Shown here one piece after another: positions 55,861 to 64,000 of a DNA stretch of 64,000 bases (positions are counted from its first letter, which is position 1; the number at the start of each line of letters is the position of its first letter). The notes beneath the pieces are model-generated. The model was not told the DNA's origin and made no database searches. It saw only the letters and a list, made by a program, of their open reading frames with translations. The DNA comes from Candidatus Rokuibacteriota bacterium. GTDB taxonomy: Bacteria > Methylomirabilota > Methylomirabilia > Rokubacteriales > CSP1-6. The translations under genes were made by a program, and so were the position numbers. The stretch lies in NCBI GenBank assembly GCA_003220495.1, contig QHSP01000025.1, positions 19,580-83,579 of the forward strand. The letters run 5' to 3'.

Positions 55861-57261
55861 TCAGCCGCGCAGCTTGTTCGAGGCATCGAGCGCGGCCACC
55901 TTGTAGCACTCGGCGAGCGTCGGATAGTTGAAGACCGTCTCGAGAAAGTAGTCGAGACCGCCGCCGAGACCGAGGACGGCCTGACCGACGTGGACGAGCT
56001 CGGTCGCGCCCGTGCCCAGGCAGTGCACGGCCAGCAGCCGCCGATCCTTGCGATGGAAGAGCATCTTGAAGAACCCGCTCCCGTCGCCCAGGATCTGGCC
56101 TCGCGCGATCTCGCGATAGCGCGCGACGCCGGTCTCGTACGGCACGCGCGCGGCGGTCAGCTCGTGCTCGGGCGGCCCCACCATCGAGATCTCGGGGATC
56201 GCGTAGATCCCGATGGGAAAGTGGCGGGCCATCGGTCGCGCCTCGATGCCGAAGGCCTGGCACGCGGCCAGACGGCCCTGCTCCGAGGACGTCGCCGCGA
56301 GACTCGGATAGCCGATGACGTCGCCGGCGGCGAAGATGTGCGGCACCGAGGTCCGAAACGCGTCATCGACCTTGAGCCGGCCGCGGTCATCGGCCGACAG
56401 GCCCGCGGCCGCGAGATTGAGGCTCTCCGTGGCCGCCAGCCGGCCGGCCGAGAACAGCACCGCGTCGGCCACGAGCCGCTTGCCGGACTCGAGGTTGAGC
56501 ACCGCGCGCAATGGCGCGTTCTCGGTGATGGCCAACGACTCCACGGCTTCGCCGAGCCGGAACGTGACGTTGCGCTGGCGGAGCTGGTGCATGAGCTCGT
56601 CGACGATCTCGCGGTCGAGGAACTCGAGCGGCCGATCGCGGCGCTCGACCAGGGTCACCTGCACCCCGACGGCCGCGAACATCGACGCGTACTCGACGCC
56701 GATGACGCCGGCGCCGACCACGGCCAGGGTCCGGGGCAGGGTTTTCAGGCTCACGATCTGATCCGAGTTGAGCACGATCTGGCCGTCCGGCTCCACGCCG
56801 GGTGTCGGCGCCGGGCGCGTGCCGACCGCGATGACGACGTGGCCCGCCCGCACCCGGGTCGCGCCGGTCTCGGTGCGGACGGCCAGCGTGTTCGGATCGA
56901 GAAAGGACGCCTCGCCCTGGATGAGCGTGACGTCGTTGCGACGCAGCTGCTGCTCGATCACCTCGATCTCGCGGCTCACGATCGCCTCGACGCCCGCGAG
57001 GAGCTGCTCGGCGGAAGGCCGACTCGCCGGCCGCGCCCAGGGCAACCGGTCACTGCGGGCGCTGCCGCCGGCGTACGCGAGGATCGCTTCGCGGATCGTC
57101 TTGCTCGGGATGGTGCCGGTACCGGTGCACACGCCGCCGACACAGCGCCGCTTTTCGATCACGGCGGCGCGGCGGCCGAGCTTGGCCGCCTGGACGGCCG
57201 CGCGCTGCCCGGCCGGGCCGCTGCCGATCGAAACGAGGTCGTAGTCGTAGTTCGACGTCAA
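55861..57261 (-). CDS. sthA: Si-specific (soluble) NAD(P) transhydrogenase
   Basis: 466 residues from a TTG at 57261 with GGGAGG eight bases upstream. FAD site GSGPAGQRAAVQAAKLG (about residues 13-29), NAD(P) site VVGAGVIGVEYASMFAAVGVQVTLVE, and C-terminal dimerisation block PEISMVGPPEHELT and GTGATELVHVGQAVLGLGG. At the disulfide position of dihydrolipoyl dehydrogenases only one Cys remains (GGVCTGTGTIPSKT, second Cys replaced), as in SthA. It transfers hydride between NADPH and NADH. It lies between phoB and phoD but has no known phosphate link. The 100 bp after its stop hold a short GTG frame ending VTGGVDFAGLVGVIDRLLTA, of doubtful status. Confidence 0.9.
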   Translation of the reverse strand: MTSNYDYDLVSIGSGPAGQRAAVQAAKLGRRAAVIEKRRCVGGVCTGTGTIPSKTIREAILAYAGGSARSDRLPWARPASRPSAEQLLAGVEAIVSREIEVIEQQLRRNDVTLIQGEASFLDPNTLAVRTETGATRVRAGHVVIAVGTRPAPTPGVEPDGQIVLNSDQIVSLKTLPRTLAVVGAGVIGVEYASMFAAVGVQVTLVERRDRPLEFLDREIVDELMHQLRQRNVTFRLGEAVESLAITENAPLRAVLNLESGKRLVADAVLFSAGRLAATESLNLAAAGLSADDRGRLKVDDAFRTSVPHIFAAGDVIGYPSLAATSSEQGRLAACQAFGIEARPMARHFPIGIYAIPEISMVGPPEHELTAARVPYETGVARYREIARGQILGDGSGFFKMLFHRKDRRLLAVHCLGTGATELVHVGQAVLGLGGGLDYFLETVFNYPTLAECYKVAALDASNKLRG

Positions 57262-57431
57262 GGCGGACACCTCCCGTCCCGGGTGATTCTGACACACTCG
57301 GCGCGACGCGAGACTTCGGCTCGGACGGGCTAGGCGCCCATGAAGTCTCGGCGCAGTCGCGCCAGGTCCTGATCGAACCGCTTCTGGAGCTTCCCGCGTC
57401 CGCTGAGCACGTGGCGAGTGGTGGACGCCCG

Positions 57432-59018
57432 CTACGCCGGGTTGATGTCGACCTTGTACAGCGTCTTGCCGGTCAGGTCGTTGAGGGAGACCGTCAGCGC
57501 CTCGGTGGCGCCGTCGATCTTCGCCAGCCCGAAGTATTGCATGCCGTCGGTCGGCGGGCGGTTCTGCTTCATCCCGGGCGGCGCCGAGGCGTACTTCACC
57601 TCCGGGCCGAACGTCCGGTCGATCTCGCCCGGGCCGAAGGTCCCCGCGTTGATGGGGCCCGCGACGAACTCCCAGAACGGGGTGAAGTCGGTGAACTGCG
57701 CCCGTCCCGGGTCGTAGTAGGTCGCCGACGCGTAGTGGACGTCGGCGGTGACCCACACGACGTTCTTGATCCGGTTCTGCTTGATGAAGCCGAAGAGGCC
57801 AGCGAGCTCGAGCTCGCGCCCGAGCGGGACCCCGTGATCGCCGTTCGCCCACGCCTCGTAGGTGCCCTTGGGCACGTCGGGGTTCAGGTCGGGGACGACG
57901 ATGCTGATCGGCATGTCGCTCGCGATCACCTTCCAGGTGGCGCGCGACGCGAGCAGGGCCTGCTTGAGCCAGCGCAGCTGGGCCGCGCCCAGGAACGCGG
58001 AGTCGTCGCCGAGGATCGTCTGGCGGTTCGGCGTGTTCGGCCCGCGATAGCTCCGCTCGTCGATCATGAAGACCTCGAGCGACGGACCGTGGTAGAACGA
58101 CCGGTAGATGCGTTCCGGATCGATCGGATCGAAGCGAAACGGGTTGTACTCGAGCATGGCTCGCTTGGCGAACGCGGCGAGCAGCGAGGCGCTGCGCACG
58201 CGGTAACGCTCGTCGCCGAGCGTCTGGCCCGGGTACCAGTTGTTGCGGGTCTCGTGGTCGTCCCACTGGACCAGCACCGGCACCTCGGCGCAGAAGCGGC
58301 GCTTGTTGTCGTCCAGCAGGTTGTAGGCGAAGTTGCCGCGGAACTCCTCGAGCGACTCGGCGACCTTGGCCTTGGCCCTCGACGTCACGTTGCGCCAGAC
58401 CGTGCCGTCGTCGAGCGTGACCTCGGCGTTGATCGGCCCGTCGGCGTAGATCTGGTCGCCGGAGTGGATGAAGAAGTCGGGGGTGGTGTTCCGCATCACC
58501 TCGTACATCTTCATGCCGCCCCAGGCGGCGTTGATGCCCCACCCCTGCCCCGCCTCGTCGCCCGAGAACGCGAAGCTGACCGTACGGCGGCTCTGCGCCG
58601 GCGTCCGGAACCGGCCGGCCACCGGCACGCTCAACACCTTCGGGCTCGCGAGATCCTCGAACAGCACGCGATAGAAGATCTGCTGTCCCGCGGGCAGCCC
58701 CGTGAGATCGACGCGCGCGGTGAAATCGCTTTCGGCGAGCGCGGCGGGTCCGGCGACGCGCGTCGCGTCGCGGAACGAGTCGCGGGTCGCCCACTCGACG
58801 AGCAGGCGCGCCGGCCGGTCGGTTCGGCTCCACACGATCGCCCGGTCGCTCGTGACGTCACCGCTCTGGACGCCGTACGGAATCGCCGGGCGCATCCGTT
58901 CGGAGGTGACGACCGCCGGGGCCGTCCCCTGGGCCCACGCCGGGCGCCCGACGAACGAGGTCGTCGCGAGACCGCCGACGGTGAGAGCAGACTGCCTGAG
59001 GAATCTCCGACGATTCAT
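57432..59018 (-). CDS. phoD: secreted alkaline phosphatase/phosphodiesterase PhoD
   Basis: 528 residues. The ATG at 59018 has GGAGGAGGG upstream. A twin-arginine signal (NRRRFLRQSALTVGG) sends it through Tat, cleavage near PAWAQG. An N-terminal beta domain is followed by the metallophosphatase core with FAFSGDEAGQGW, HSGDQIYADGP, VPVLVQWDDHETRNNW and WVTADVHYAS. PhoD enzymes carry Fe and Ca and release phosphate from phosphoesters outside the cytoplasm. Three Pho-box-like repeats lie upstream, placing it in the phosphate-starvation regulon with pst genes. The frame continues about 33 residues past its TAG without matching the family. Confidence 0.95.
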   Translation of the reverse strand: MNRRRFLRQSALTVGGLATTSFVGRPAWAQGTAPAVVTSERMRPAIPYGVQSGDVTSDRAIVWSRTDRPARLLVEWATRDSFRDATRVAGPAALAESDFTARVDLTGLPAGQQIFYRVLFEDLASPKVLSVPVAGRFRTPAQSRRTVSFAFSGDEAGQGWGINAAWGGMKMYEVMRNTTPDFFIHSGDQIYADGPINAEVTLDDGTVWRNVTSRAKAKVAESLEEFRGNFAYNLLDDNKRRFCAEVPVLVQWDDHETRNNWYPGQTLGDERYRVRSASLLAAFAKRAMLEYNPFRFDPIDPERIYRSFYHGPSLEVFMIDERSYRGPNTPNRQTILGDDSAFLGAAQLRWLKQALLASRATWKVIASDMPISIVVPDLNPDVPKGTYEAWANGDHGVPLGRELELAGLFGFIKQNRIKNVVWVTADVHYASATYYDPGRAQFTDFTPFWEFVAGPINAGTFGPGEIDRTFGPEVKYASAPPGMKQNRPPTDGMQYFGLAKIDGATEALTVSLNDLTGKTLYKVDINPA

Positions 59019-59075
59019 GGGTGCCCTCCTCCAGGTCATGCTGATCCTCCCGCCCGCGGGCGCTAGCCGAGCTTC

Positions 59076-59104
59076 GTTGCCGATTCGTTACGACGGAGTG
59101 ACGA
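59076..59104 (-). promoter_or_regulatory. three Pho-box-like repeats upstream of phoD
   Basis: On the minus strand TCGTCAC-TCCG-TCGTAAC-GAAT-CGGCAAC: three 7-bp repeats with 4-bp spacers (11-bp period). The first two match the elements upstream of phoB and pstS (GTCAY, GTAAC). The phoD start codon is about 57 bp downstream. Confidence 0.6.
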
Positions 59105-59144
59105 TTCGGCCCCGTATCGCGATGGCAACGAGCGACCGAAGCAC

Positions 59145-61415
59145 CTACCGCTGGTGGCTCGGAGCCTGCGCGATGACCTCACGAAGGGCGTCGGGGCCGA
59201 CCGGTTTGACCAGGTAGGAGTCGAATCCCGAGCGCAGCGCGCGGTCGCGGTCCGCCGACGCACTGTGTCCGGTGAGCGCGACCAGGTACACGCTGCCGCC
59301 GCCGGGCTGATCGCGAACCATTCGGCCCACCTCGTAGCCGTCGATATCGGGAAGTCCGATGTCGACGAGCGCAACGTCGGGCGGTTCCGCCAGCGCCTGC
59401 TCGATCCCCTGCCGGCCGTTGCTCGCCGTTCTCACGTGATGACCGTTCAGCTCGAGAGCCATGCGAAGCACCTCGGCAGCGTCCGCATTGTCCTCGACGA
59501 TCAGGATCGACCGCTCCGCGATGGGGGGCAGCCCGGCCGACGTGGAAGGCACGAGCTCCTGCTCCTGATGGAGCGGGAGACGAATCACGAACTCGCTGCC
59601 CCGCCCCGGGCCGGCGCTCCTCGCCTCCACGCTGCCGCCGTGTTTCACGACGAGCTCCCGGACCACCGAGAGTCCGAGCCCGAGACCAGGTCGAGACTGC
59701 TCGGGCAGCGCGCGCCCCCGTGAGAACACGTCGAAGATCCGCGGGAGGAACTCGTGCGTGATTCCCACGCCCGAATCACGCACACGCACCACGGCGTCGC
59801 CGCCTTCGGCCCCCACCGAGAGCTCGATCGACCCATCGCTCGGCGTGTACTTGACCGCGTTGTCCAGGAGATTGGCGATCGCCTGCATCAGCCGGTCCGC
59901 GTCGCCCACCACGGTGACCGGCTGGGGATCGGTGAGCAACGCGATGGGCGGCCCCTGGTTCTTGCCGGCCGTCCGCAGCACTTCGAGCGACTGCCGGGCC
60001 ACGTCGCGCAGGTCGAGGCGCTTCTGTTGAAGCGTCAACCGTCCGAAGCGAACACCCGACACGTCCAGCAGGTCGTTGAGCAGCCGGGCCAGATGCCTCG
60101 ACTGCCGGCTCAGGATCCGAAGCAGCTGAGCGCGATCCGAAGCGCTCGCGCGCTCCAGCGCCTCCAGCCCGTTCGTGACCGCGCCGAGCGGATTGCGGAG
60201 CTCGTGGGCGAGCATGGCGAGAAACTCGTCGCGATGACGTTGCTCGGCCTCGAGCGCCTGGAAGAGTCGCGCGGTGTCGAGCGCGAATGCGATGCGGAGG
60301 CCGATGTCCTTGAGCGGACGCAGGTCGGCTTCGCCGTAGCGACGCCCGGACGAGCCCATGCCGAAGGTCAACGCGCCGTGCGTCTGCCGGTGGGACCGGA
60401 TCGGGACGACCACGACCGAAGCCAGCCCGATCTGTCCCCAGACCGCGCGAGCCTCGAGCGAATCCGCCCACTGCTCCACCCACGACTCCGAGACTTCCGG
60501 CACGAGCAGCGCGTCGCCGGTTCGGATCACCTGCGCGATCGGGTGATCGCTCGCTGGATCCGGAGGTTCTCGTGTCTGAAGGCGCTCGGCGCCGACCGCA
60601 TCGGCGCAGGCCATCGCCGTCTGGACGAGCGACCCCTCGACGAGTAAATCGACGAAAAAGACGTCGGCCGTCGCCGGCACGATCAGCGGCGGAATCCGCG
60701 ACAGCGTGGACGAGCAGTCGAGCGACGCCGCCAGGAGGCCGCCGACGTCGACCTGGAGGTCCGAGGCGCGCCGCGCGGCTTCGGCGGCGGTCCGCGCGGC
60801 CTGCTCGCTCTTCAGCATTTGATTGGTGAACTCCTGAGCCGCCGCCAGCTCCTCGGCACGCTGGCGCATCCCGATGTCCCGCAGGAACCAGCGCAGGTCC
60901 GACGTCTTGCCGTCGCCGCCCGTGAAGGCCGACACGGTGAGTCCGGCGATGAACGGAGCGCCGTTGCGCGGTCGTATGCGCACGGGCCATTCACCGTGGC
61001 TCCAGACGTGCGCGTTGTTCACGCGCCAGCGGAACATCCGGAGATCGGCCTCGTCGATGAACAACGAGAGCGGCTTGCGGACGAGAAAGCGGCTCGAGAC
61101 TCCGAGCAGGTGGGTCGCGGCGCGATTGGCCTGCAGGATGACCCCGGCCCGGTCGGTCACGATGAATCCGTCCGGGCCGTCGTCGAGAATCTGACGCGCC
61201 GCGGTAAGCTGCAGCTCGATACGGCGCGTCTCGCCCCGGGCGGCGTCGCGCTCGGCCCTGAGGCCGTCGGCCTCCACGGTGAGGCTCGCGAGGGCCTGCT
61301 CGAGCTTCCGGCGCTCGACGCCCAGCTTTTCCAGGTCTTCTGCTGCGGCGAGCTGGCACAGTCGCTCGACGCTCGAACGAAGCGCCTCGGCGTGCTCGGA
61401 GCGTGGCGACGTCAT
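59145..61415 (-). CDS. hybrid sensor histidine kinase/response regulator (PAS-GAF-HisKA-HATPase-REC)
   Basis: 756 residues. An N-terminal coiled coil (about 15-75) leads to a PAS domain (LDDGPDGFIVTDRAGVILQANRAATHLLG, about 75-190). A GAF domain (about 225-390) follows, with SVVVVPIRSHRQTHGALTFGMG. The kinase H-box is LAHELRNPLGAVTNGLEAL, then N-box LLDNAVKYTPSDG and G-boxes VRDSGVGI and GLGLSVVRELVVKHGG. A C-terminal receiver has its Asp in VALVDIGLPDIDGYEVG and Lys in YLVKPVG. No transmembrane helices, so it senses a cytoplasmic signal. It lies just downstream of the CheR-PAS and CheB genes on the same strand, suggesting one signalling unit. Confidence 0.93.
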   Translation of the reverse strand: MTSPRSEHAEALRSSVERLCQLAAAEDLEKLGVERRKLEQALASLTVEADGLRAERDAARGETRRIELQLTAARQILDDGPDGFIVTDRAGVILQANRAATHLLGVSSRFLVRKPLSLFIDEADLRMFRWRVNNAHVWSHGEWPVRIRPRNGAPFIAGLTVSAFTGGDGKTSDLRWFLRDIGMRQRAEELAAAQEFTNQMLKSEQAARTAAEAARRASDLQVDVGGLLAASLDCSSTLSRIPPLIVPATADVFFVDLLVEGSLVQTAMACADAVGAERLQTREPPDPASDHPIAQVIRTGDALLVPEVSESWVEQWADSLEARAVWGQIGLASVVVVPIRSHRQTHGALTFGMGSSGRRYGEADLRPLKDIGLRIAFALDTARLFQALEAEQRHRDEFLAMLAHELRNPLGAVTNGLEALERASASDRAQLLRILSRQSRHLARLLNDLLDVSGVRFGRLTLQQKRLDLRDVARQSLEVLRTAGKNQGPPIALLTDPQPVTVVGDADRLMQAIANLLDNAVKYTPSDGSIELSVGAEGGDAVVRVRDSGVGITHEFLPRIFDVFSRGRALPEQSRPGLGLGLSVVRELVVKHGGSVEARSAGPGRGSEFVIRLPLHQEQELVPSTSAGLPPIAERSILIVEDNADAAEVLRMALELNGHHVRTASNGRQGIEQALAEPPDVALVDIGLPDIDGYEVGRMVRDQPGGGSVYLVALTGHSASADRDRALRSGFDSYLVKPVGPDALREVIAQAPSHQR

Positions 61416-61436
61416 GCGTCAACTCCCGATGCTGGT

Positions 61437-63281
61437 TCAGGGACTCGGCACCGGGACCTCTTCCATCAAAAGGATAACACCGAGCGTTTCGCCGTTCGCC
61501 CCCGAGAGCGGGGTACAGCGGACGGGGCAGCGAATCGATTTGCCGCGACGGTTCCGACACTCGACCGTGAGCTCGGCCCGTTGCGCCTCGCCGGCCAGCA
61601 CCGCGCGGATGGGTTGGCGGAGCGGCTCCACCGGGAGCCCGATGTCGAGGTTCATCAGGTGGCGGCCCTGCACTTCGTCGGCGCGCAAGCCCCACAGGTC
61701 CTCGGCGCGATGATTCCACGCGAGGACCTGAAGCTTGGGGTCCACGACGATGACGGCGACCTCGAGCCCTGTCAAGATCGAGGCGAGAAACGCGTTCGCG
61801 GTATTGAGCTCGTCGCTCCGCATGCGGAGCTCGGTGTTGGTGGTCTCGAGCTCTTCGTTGGTCGACTGGAGCTCCTCGTTCATCGTCTCGAGCTCCTCGT
61901 TGGTCGACTGGAGCTCCTCGTTGGTCGTCTCCAGCTCTTCGTTGGTCGACTGGAGCTCCTCGTTGGTCGTCTCCAGCTCCTCGTTCGACGACTGGAGCTC
62001 CTCGTACGCCGTCTCCAGCTCGTTCTTGGAGCGTTCGAGCTCCTCCTGGAGGCGCCGATACCGGCTGACGTCGCTGAAGCTCAGCTGCACGCCGAGCGTC
62101 TCTCCGAACGCATCGACCAGAGGCAGGACCTCGAGATCCAGGTAGCGGGACTCGCCGACATCGGTCGGCCAGGGGATCTCCTTGCGCGCCACCGCGCGAT
62201 GCTGACTCATCGCGTCCTGGATCATCGAGCGCAGCTCGATGGGGCGGTACGACATCTCGAGATCTTGAAGCCGCTTGCCGACGTCCTGGTGCGTCAGACG
62301 GAACAGCGCCCGGGCGCGACTGTTCGCGGAGCTCACGGTGCCGTCTGGGCGGACCACGACGCGCGCGACCGGATCGCTCTCGAGCGACAGCACCTGAAGG
62401 CGGTCGTCATTCGACATCGTGGCCTTCTCCTCCTCGCGCTCGGCCGGCGGCATGGTGTCCTGGACGGTCTGAGCCACGGTCTTGGTGAAGACCCGCGCCT
62501 TCAGCTCGACCGGCGTGAACAGCTCGCCGTGCGTGAGGAGCAGCTCGGCCCGGCCCATGAGCAGAAATCCGCCGTTTCGCAGGGCGAAGTGGAAGCGATT
62601 CAGCACCCTGGCCTGGGTCTCGCGGGTGAAATACATGAGCGTGTTGCGACACACGAGAAGATTGACGCGCGAGATCGGCGCGTCCTGGACGAGATCGTGG
62701 CGTCCGAAGATGACCGATCGGCGGACGTCCTTGTGGAAGAGATACCGGTCGTCGACCCGCTCGAAGTATTTTGAGAGGAGCTCCGGCGGGACGTCCTCCA
62801 CCTGTGACGCGGTATAGATGGCGTGGCGCGCCTGCATCAGCGCGTCCTCGTCGACGTCGGAGGCATAGATCTTCACCCGCCGCCGGAACGCCTCGACGCC
62901 GAGCTCCTCGGCCAGGATCATGGCGAGCGTGTAGGCCTCTTCGCCCGACGCGCAGCCGGCGCTCCAGACTCGGATGGCGCCGTCGGGTCGGCTGCCGGCC
63001 AGCATGTGCGGGACGATCTGAGACTTCATGTGTCCCCACACTTCCGGATCCCGAAAGAAGCTCGTGACGTTGATGAGAATCGTGTTGAACAGCAGGCCGA
63101 ACTCCTCGGGATGCGCCGCGAGGTAGGCTTGATACGCCTCGTATGATTCGTGACTGACCGCCTGCTGGCGCTTCTCGATACGGCGTACGAGGCTCGACCG
63201 CTTGTAGGCGGTGAAGTCGAAGCCACGGGTGCCCTTCAGGTAGTCGAGCAGCGCCTCGAGCCGCTCGTCATCCGAGCTCAT
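61437..63281 (-). CDS. CheR-type methyltransferase with PAS domains and repetitive coiled coil
   Basis: 614 residues. CheR N-domain (LLDYLKGTRGFDFTAYKRSSLVRRIEKR) and SAM domain (IRVWSAGCASGEEAYTLAMIL; ISRVNLLVCRNTLMYFTRETQARVL) fill residues 1-270. A PAS domain follows (about 295-415). A coiled coil with about four tandem 14-residue units (ELQSTNEELETTNE) comes next, and then a second PAS (about 490-605, VIVVDPKLQVLAWNHRAEDLWG). This is the architecture often seen with CheB next door in non-chemotactic sensory systems. The start overlaps the CheB gene by 14 bases. It ends 22 bp before the hybrid kinase. Confidence 0.92.
   Translation of the reverse strand: MSSDDERLEALLDYLKGTRGFDFTAYKRSSLVRRIEKRQQAVSHESYEAYQAYLAAHPEEFGLLFNTILINVTSFFRDPEVWGHMKSQIVPHMLAGSRPDGAIRVWSAGCASGEEAYTLAMILAEELGVEAFRRRVKIYASDVDEDALMQARHAIYTASQVEDVPPELLSKYFERVDDRYLFHKDVRRSVIFGRHDLVQDAPISRVNLLVCRNTLMYFTRETQARVLNRFHFALRNGGFLLMGRAELLLTHGELFTPVELKARVFTKTVAQTVQDTMPPAEREEEKATMSNDDRLQVLSLESDPVARVVVRPDGTVSSANSRARALFRLTHQDVGKRLQDLEMSYRPIELRSMIQDAMSQHRAVARKEIPWPTDVGESRYLDLEVLPLVDAFGETLGVQLSFSDVSRYRRLQEELERSKNELETAYEELQSSNEELETTNEELQSTNEELETTNEELQSTNEELETMNEELQSTNEELETTNTELRMRSDELNTANAFLASILTGLEVAVIVVDPKLQVLAWNHRAEDLWGLRADEVQGRHLMNLDIGLPVEPLRQPIRAVLAGEAQRAELTVECRNRRGKSIRCPVRCTPLSGANGETLGVILLMEEVPVPSP
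61838..62006 (-). repeat. in-frame 42-bp tandem repeats encoding a coiled coil
   Basis: Units of about 42 bp (14 codons, ELQSTNEELETTNE) are repeated roughly four times, flanked by degenerate units (ELQSSNEELETTNE; ELETTNTELRMRSDE). The DNA units are alike but carry synonymous changes, so the array is old rather than freshly expanded. Unit number could vary between strains and change the spacing between the two PAS domains. Confidence 0.85.
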
Positions 63282-63882
63282 CGACCTCTCCGGTCTTCAC
63301 CAGCGTGATCAGCGCGGGGGGAATCTCACTGAGCGAAAGGACGAAATCGACGCAGCCCGTCTGGATGGCCGCGTGCGGCATCCCGTAGAACTCGGACGAC
63401 GACTCGTCCTGCGCGAGCACCGTACCGCCCATCTTCTTGATGGCCTGCACGCCCATGGAGCCGTCGCTCCCGGTCCCCGTGAGGACCACGGCGATCGCCC
63501 GCTTCTTGAAGCTGCCGGCGACCGACTCGAACAGGAGATCGGCGGAAGGCCGGACGAAGTGGACGAGCTCGGATTGCGTCAGCGAGAGCGAGCCGTCGGG
63601 GTTCACGAGCAGGTGCTTGTTGGGCGGGGCGATGTACACCATCCCCGGCCGAAGCTTGTCGCTCTCCTCCGCCTGCTTGACCGGCAACGTGCTACGTCGG
63701 CTCAAGATGTCGGCCATGAGGCTCCGGTGACGCGGGTCGAGGTGCTGAACGACGACGATCGCGGGAGGGAAGTCGTGCGGAAGCGCCGCGAGCACCTGGC
63801 TCAATGCCTTGAGGCCGCCCGCGGAGGTCGCGATGGCGATCACTTCGAAAGTCGCGCGCTCCGGCGTGGACAAGCTCGTCAC
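63268..63882 (-). CDS. CheB-type methylesterase domain protein
   Basis: About 204 residues from a GTG at 63882; a TTG at 63873 or a GTG at 63975 are alternatives, and the Shine-Dalgarno (GAGAGGA) is close to the first. The catalytic Ser, His and Asp of CheB are visible in ATSAGGLKALSQVLAAL (Ser), VVVQHLDPRHRSLMADIL (His) and VLTGTGSDGSMGVQAIKKMGG (Asp). There is no receiver domain, unlike chemotaxis CheB. It pairs with the CheR-PAS protein, overlapping it by 14 bases. Target receptors or proteins are not encoded here. Confidence 0.85.
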   Translation of the reverse strand: MTSLSTPERATFEVIAIATSAGGLKALSQVLAALPHDFPPAIVVVQHLDPRHRSLMADILSRRSTLPVKQAEESDKLRPGMVYIAPPNKHLLVNPDGSLSLTQSELVHFVRPSADLLFESVAGSFKKRAIAVVLTGTGSDGSMGVQAIKKMGGTVLAQDESSSEFYGMPHAAIQTGCVDFVLSLSEIPPALITLVKTGEVDELG

Positions 63883-64000
63883 GTTCCTCTCGGCGAAAAC
63901 CCCCGGGAATCCGAGGGTTCCAGCCTGCTCCGTGTGGTGGCCGCGTACCGGCCACTGGAGCCCGCACGATAGCACGGCTTGCCTGTTCCCTCAACGCGGG

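Noticed and set aside
61838..62006. CRISPR-like repeat array
   Set aside because: The units are contiguous, in frame, lack spacers and encode a coiled coil.

Overview
This is a GC-rich, densely coded bacterial chromosome segment with about 63 protein genes and one tRNA. Most genes sit in same-strand runs with 1-20 bp overlaps (ATGA, GTGA, TTGA), and GTG/TTG starts are frequent. The gene mix suggests an uncultured environmental Gram-negative such as Candidatus Rokubacteria / Methylomirabilota or a deep proteobacterial relative. It includes many sugar-type ABC importers with Tat-exported binding proteins, a thiolase/OB-fold pair, a DUF1989 protein, DUF3501 with rubrerythrin, LigAB and a UGSC selenoprotein. 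The taxonomic placement is inference from gene content only. No phage, insertion sequence or CRISPR array was seen.

Region 1 (1-13.7 kb) is transport. After the end of an MFS transporter comes a seven-gene ABC operon behind a promoter with a perfect -35 box. It holds two near-identical tandem solute-binding proteins, two different permease pairs and only one ATPase. A third binding protein with a permease pair lies on the opposite strand, also without an ATPase. Region 2 (13.3-20.6 kb) holds a small cytochrome c, a CusF-like protein, an FAA-hydrolase, an archaeal-type phosphoglycerate mutase, MgtE, a methyltransferase, an alpha/beta hydrolase and a lipoprotein.

Region 3 (20.6-32.1 kb) runs mostly leftward: M20 peptidase, NtrC-type regulator, HtrA protease, TilS, a fused MoaD-MoaE, an ErpA/IscA protein, and a tightly coupled five-gene pterin operon (glycosyltransferase, two PTPS paralogues, GTP cyclohydrolase I, SDR) that looks built to make a glycosylated tetrahydropterin. 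An enoyl-CoA hydratase and a DUF1989 protein follow. Region 4 (32.1-43.6 kb) has a tRNA(CAU), an extremely acidic small protein, a PuuD-like membrane protein, a peroxide-defence cluster (PerR, rubrerythrin, Fe-S protein, DUF3501, cytochrome c), UvrA, and a thiolase/OB-fold/LLM-oxidoreductase group.

Region 5 (43.5-47.2 kb, leftward) is the most notable. An unknown 350-aa protein, a selenoprotein of the UGSC family read through an in-frame TGA with a hairpin next to it, LigB- and LigA-type extradiol dioxygenase subunits and a cyclase-family hydrolase form one coupled run. Region 6 (47.9-59 kb) is a phosphate regulon: universal stress protein, phoU-pstB-pstA-pstC-pstS, phoB, a SthA-type transhydrogenase and a PhoD phosphatase. 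Three promoters there carry matching 11-bp-periodic Pho-box-like repeats. Region 7 (59.1-63.9 kb) is a signalling set: hybrid histidine kinase, CheR-PAS protein with a repetitive coiled coil, and CheB.
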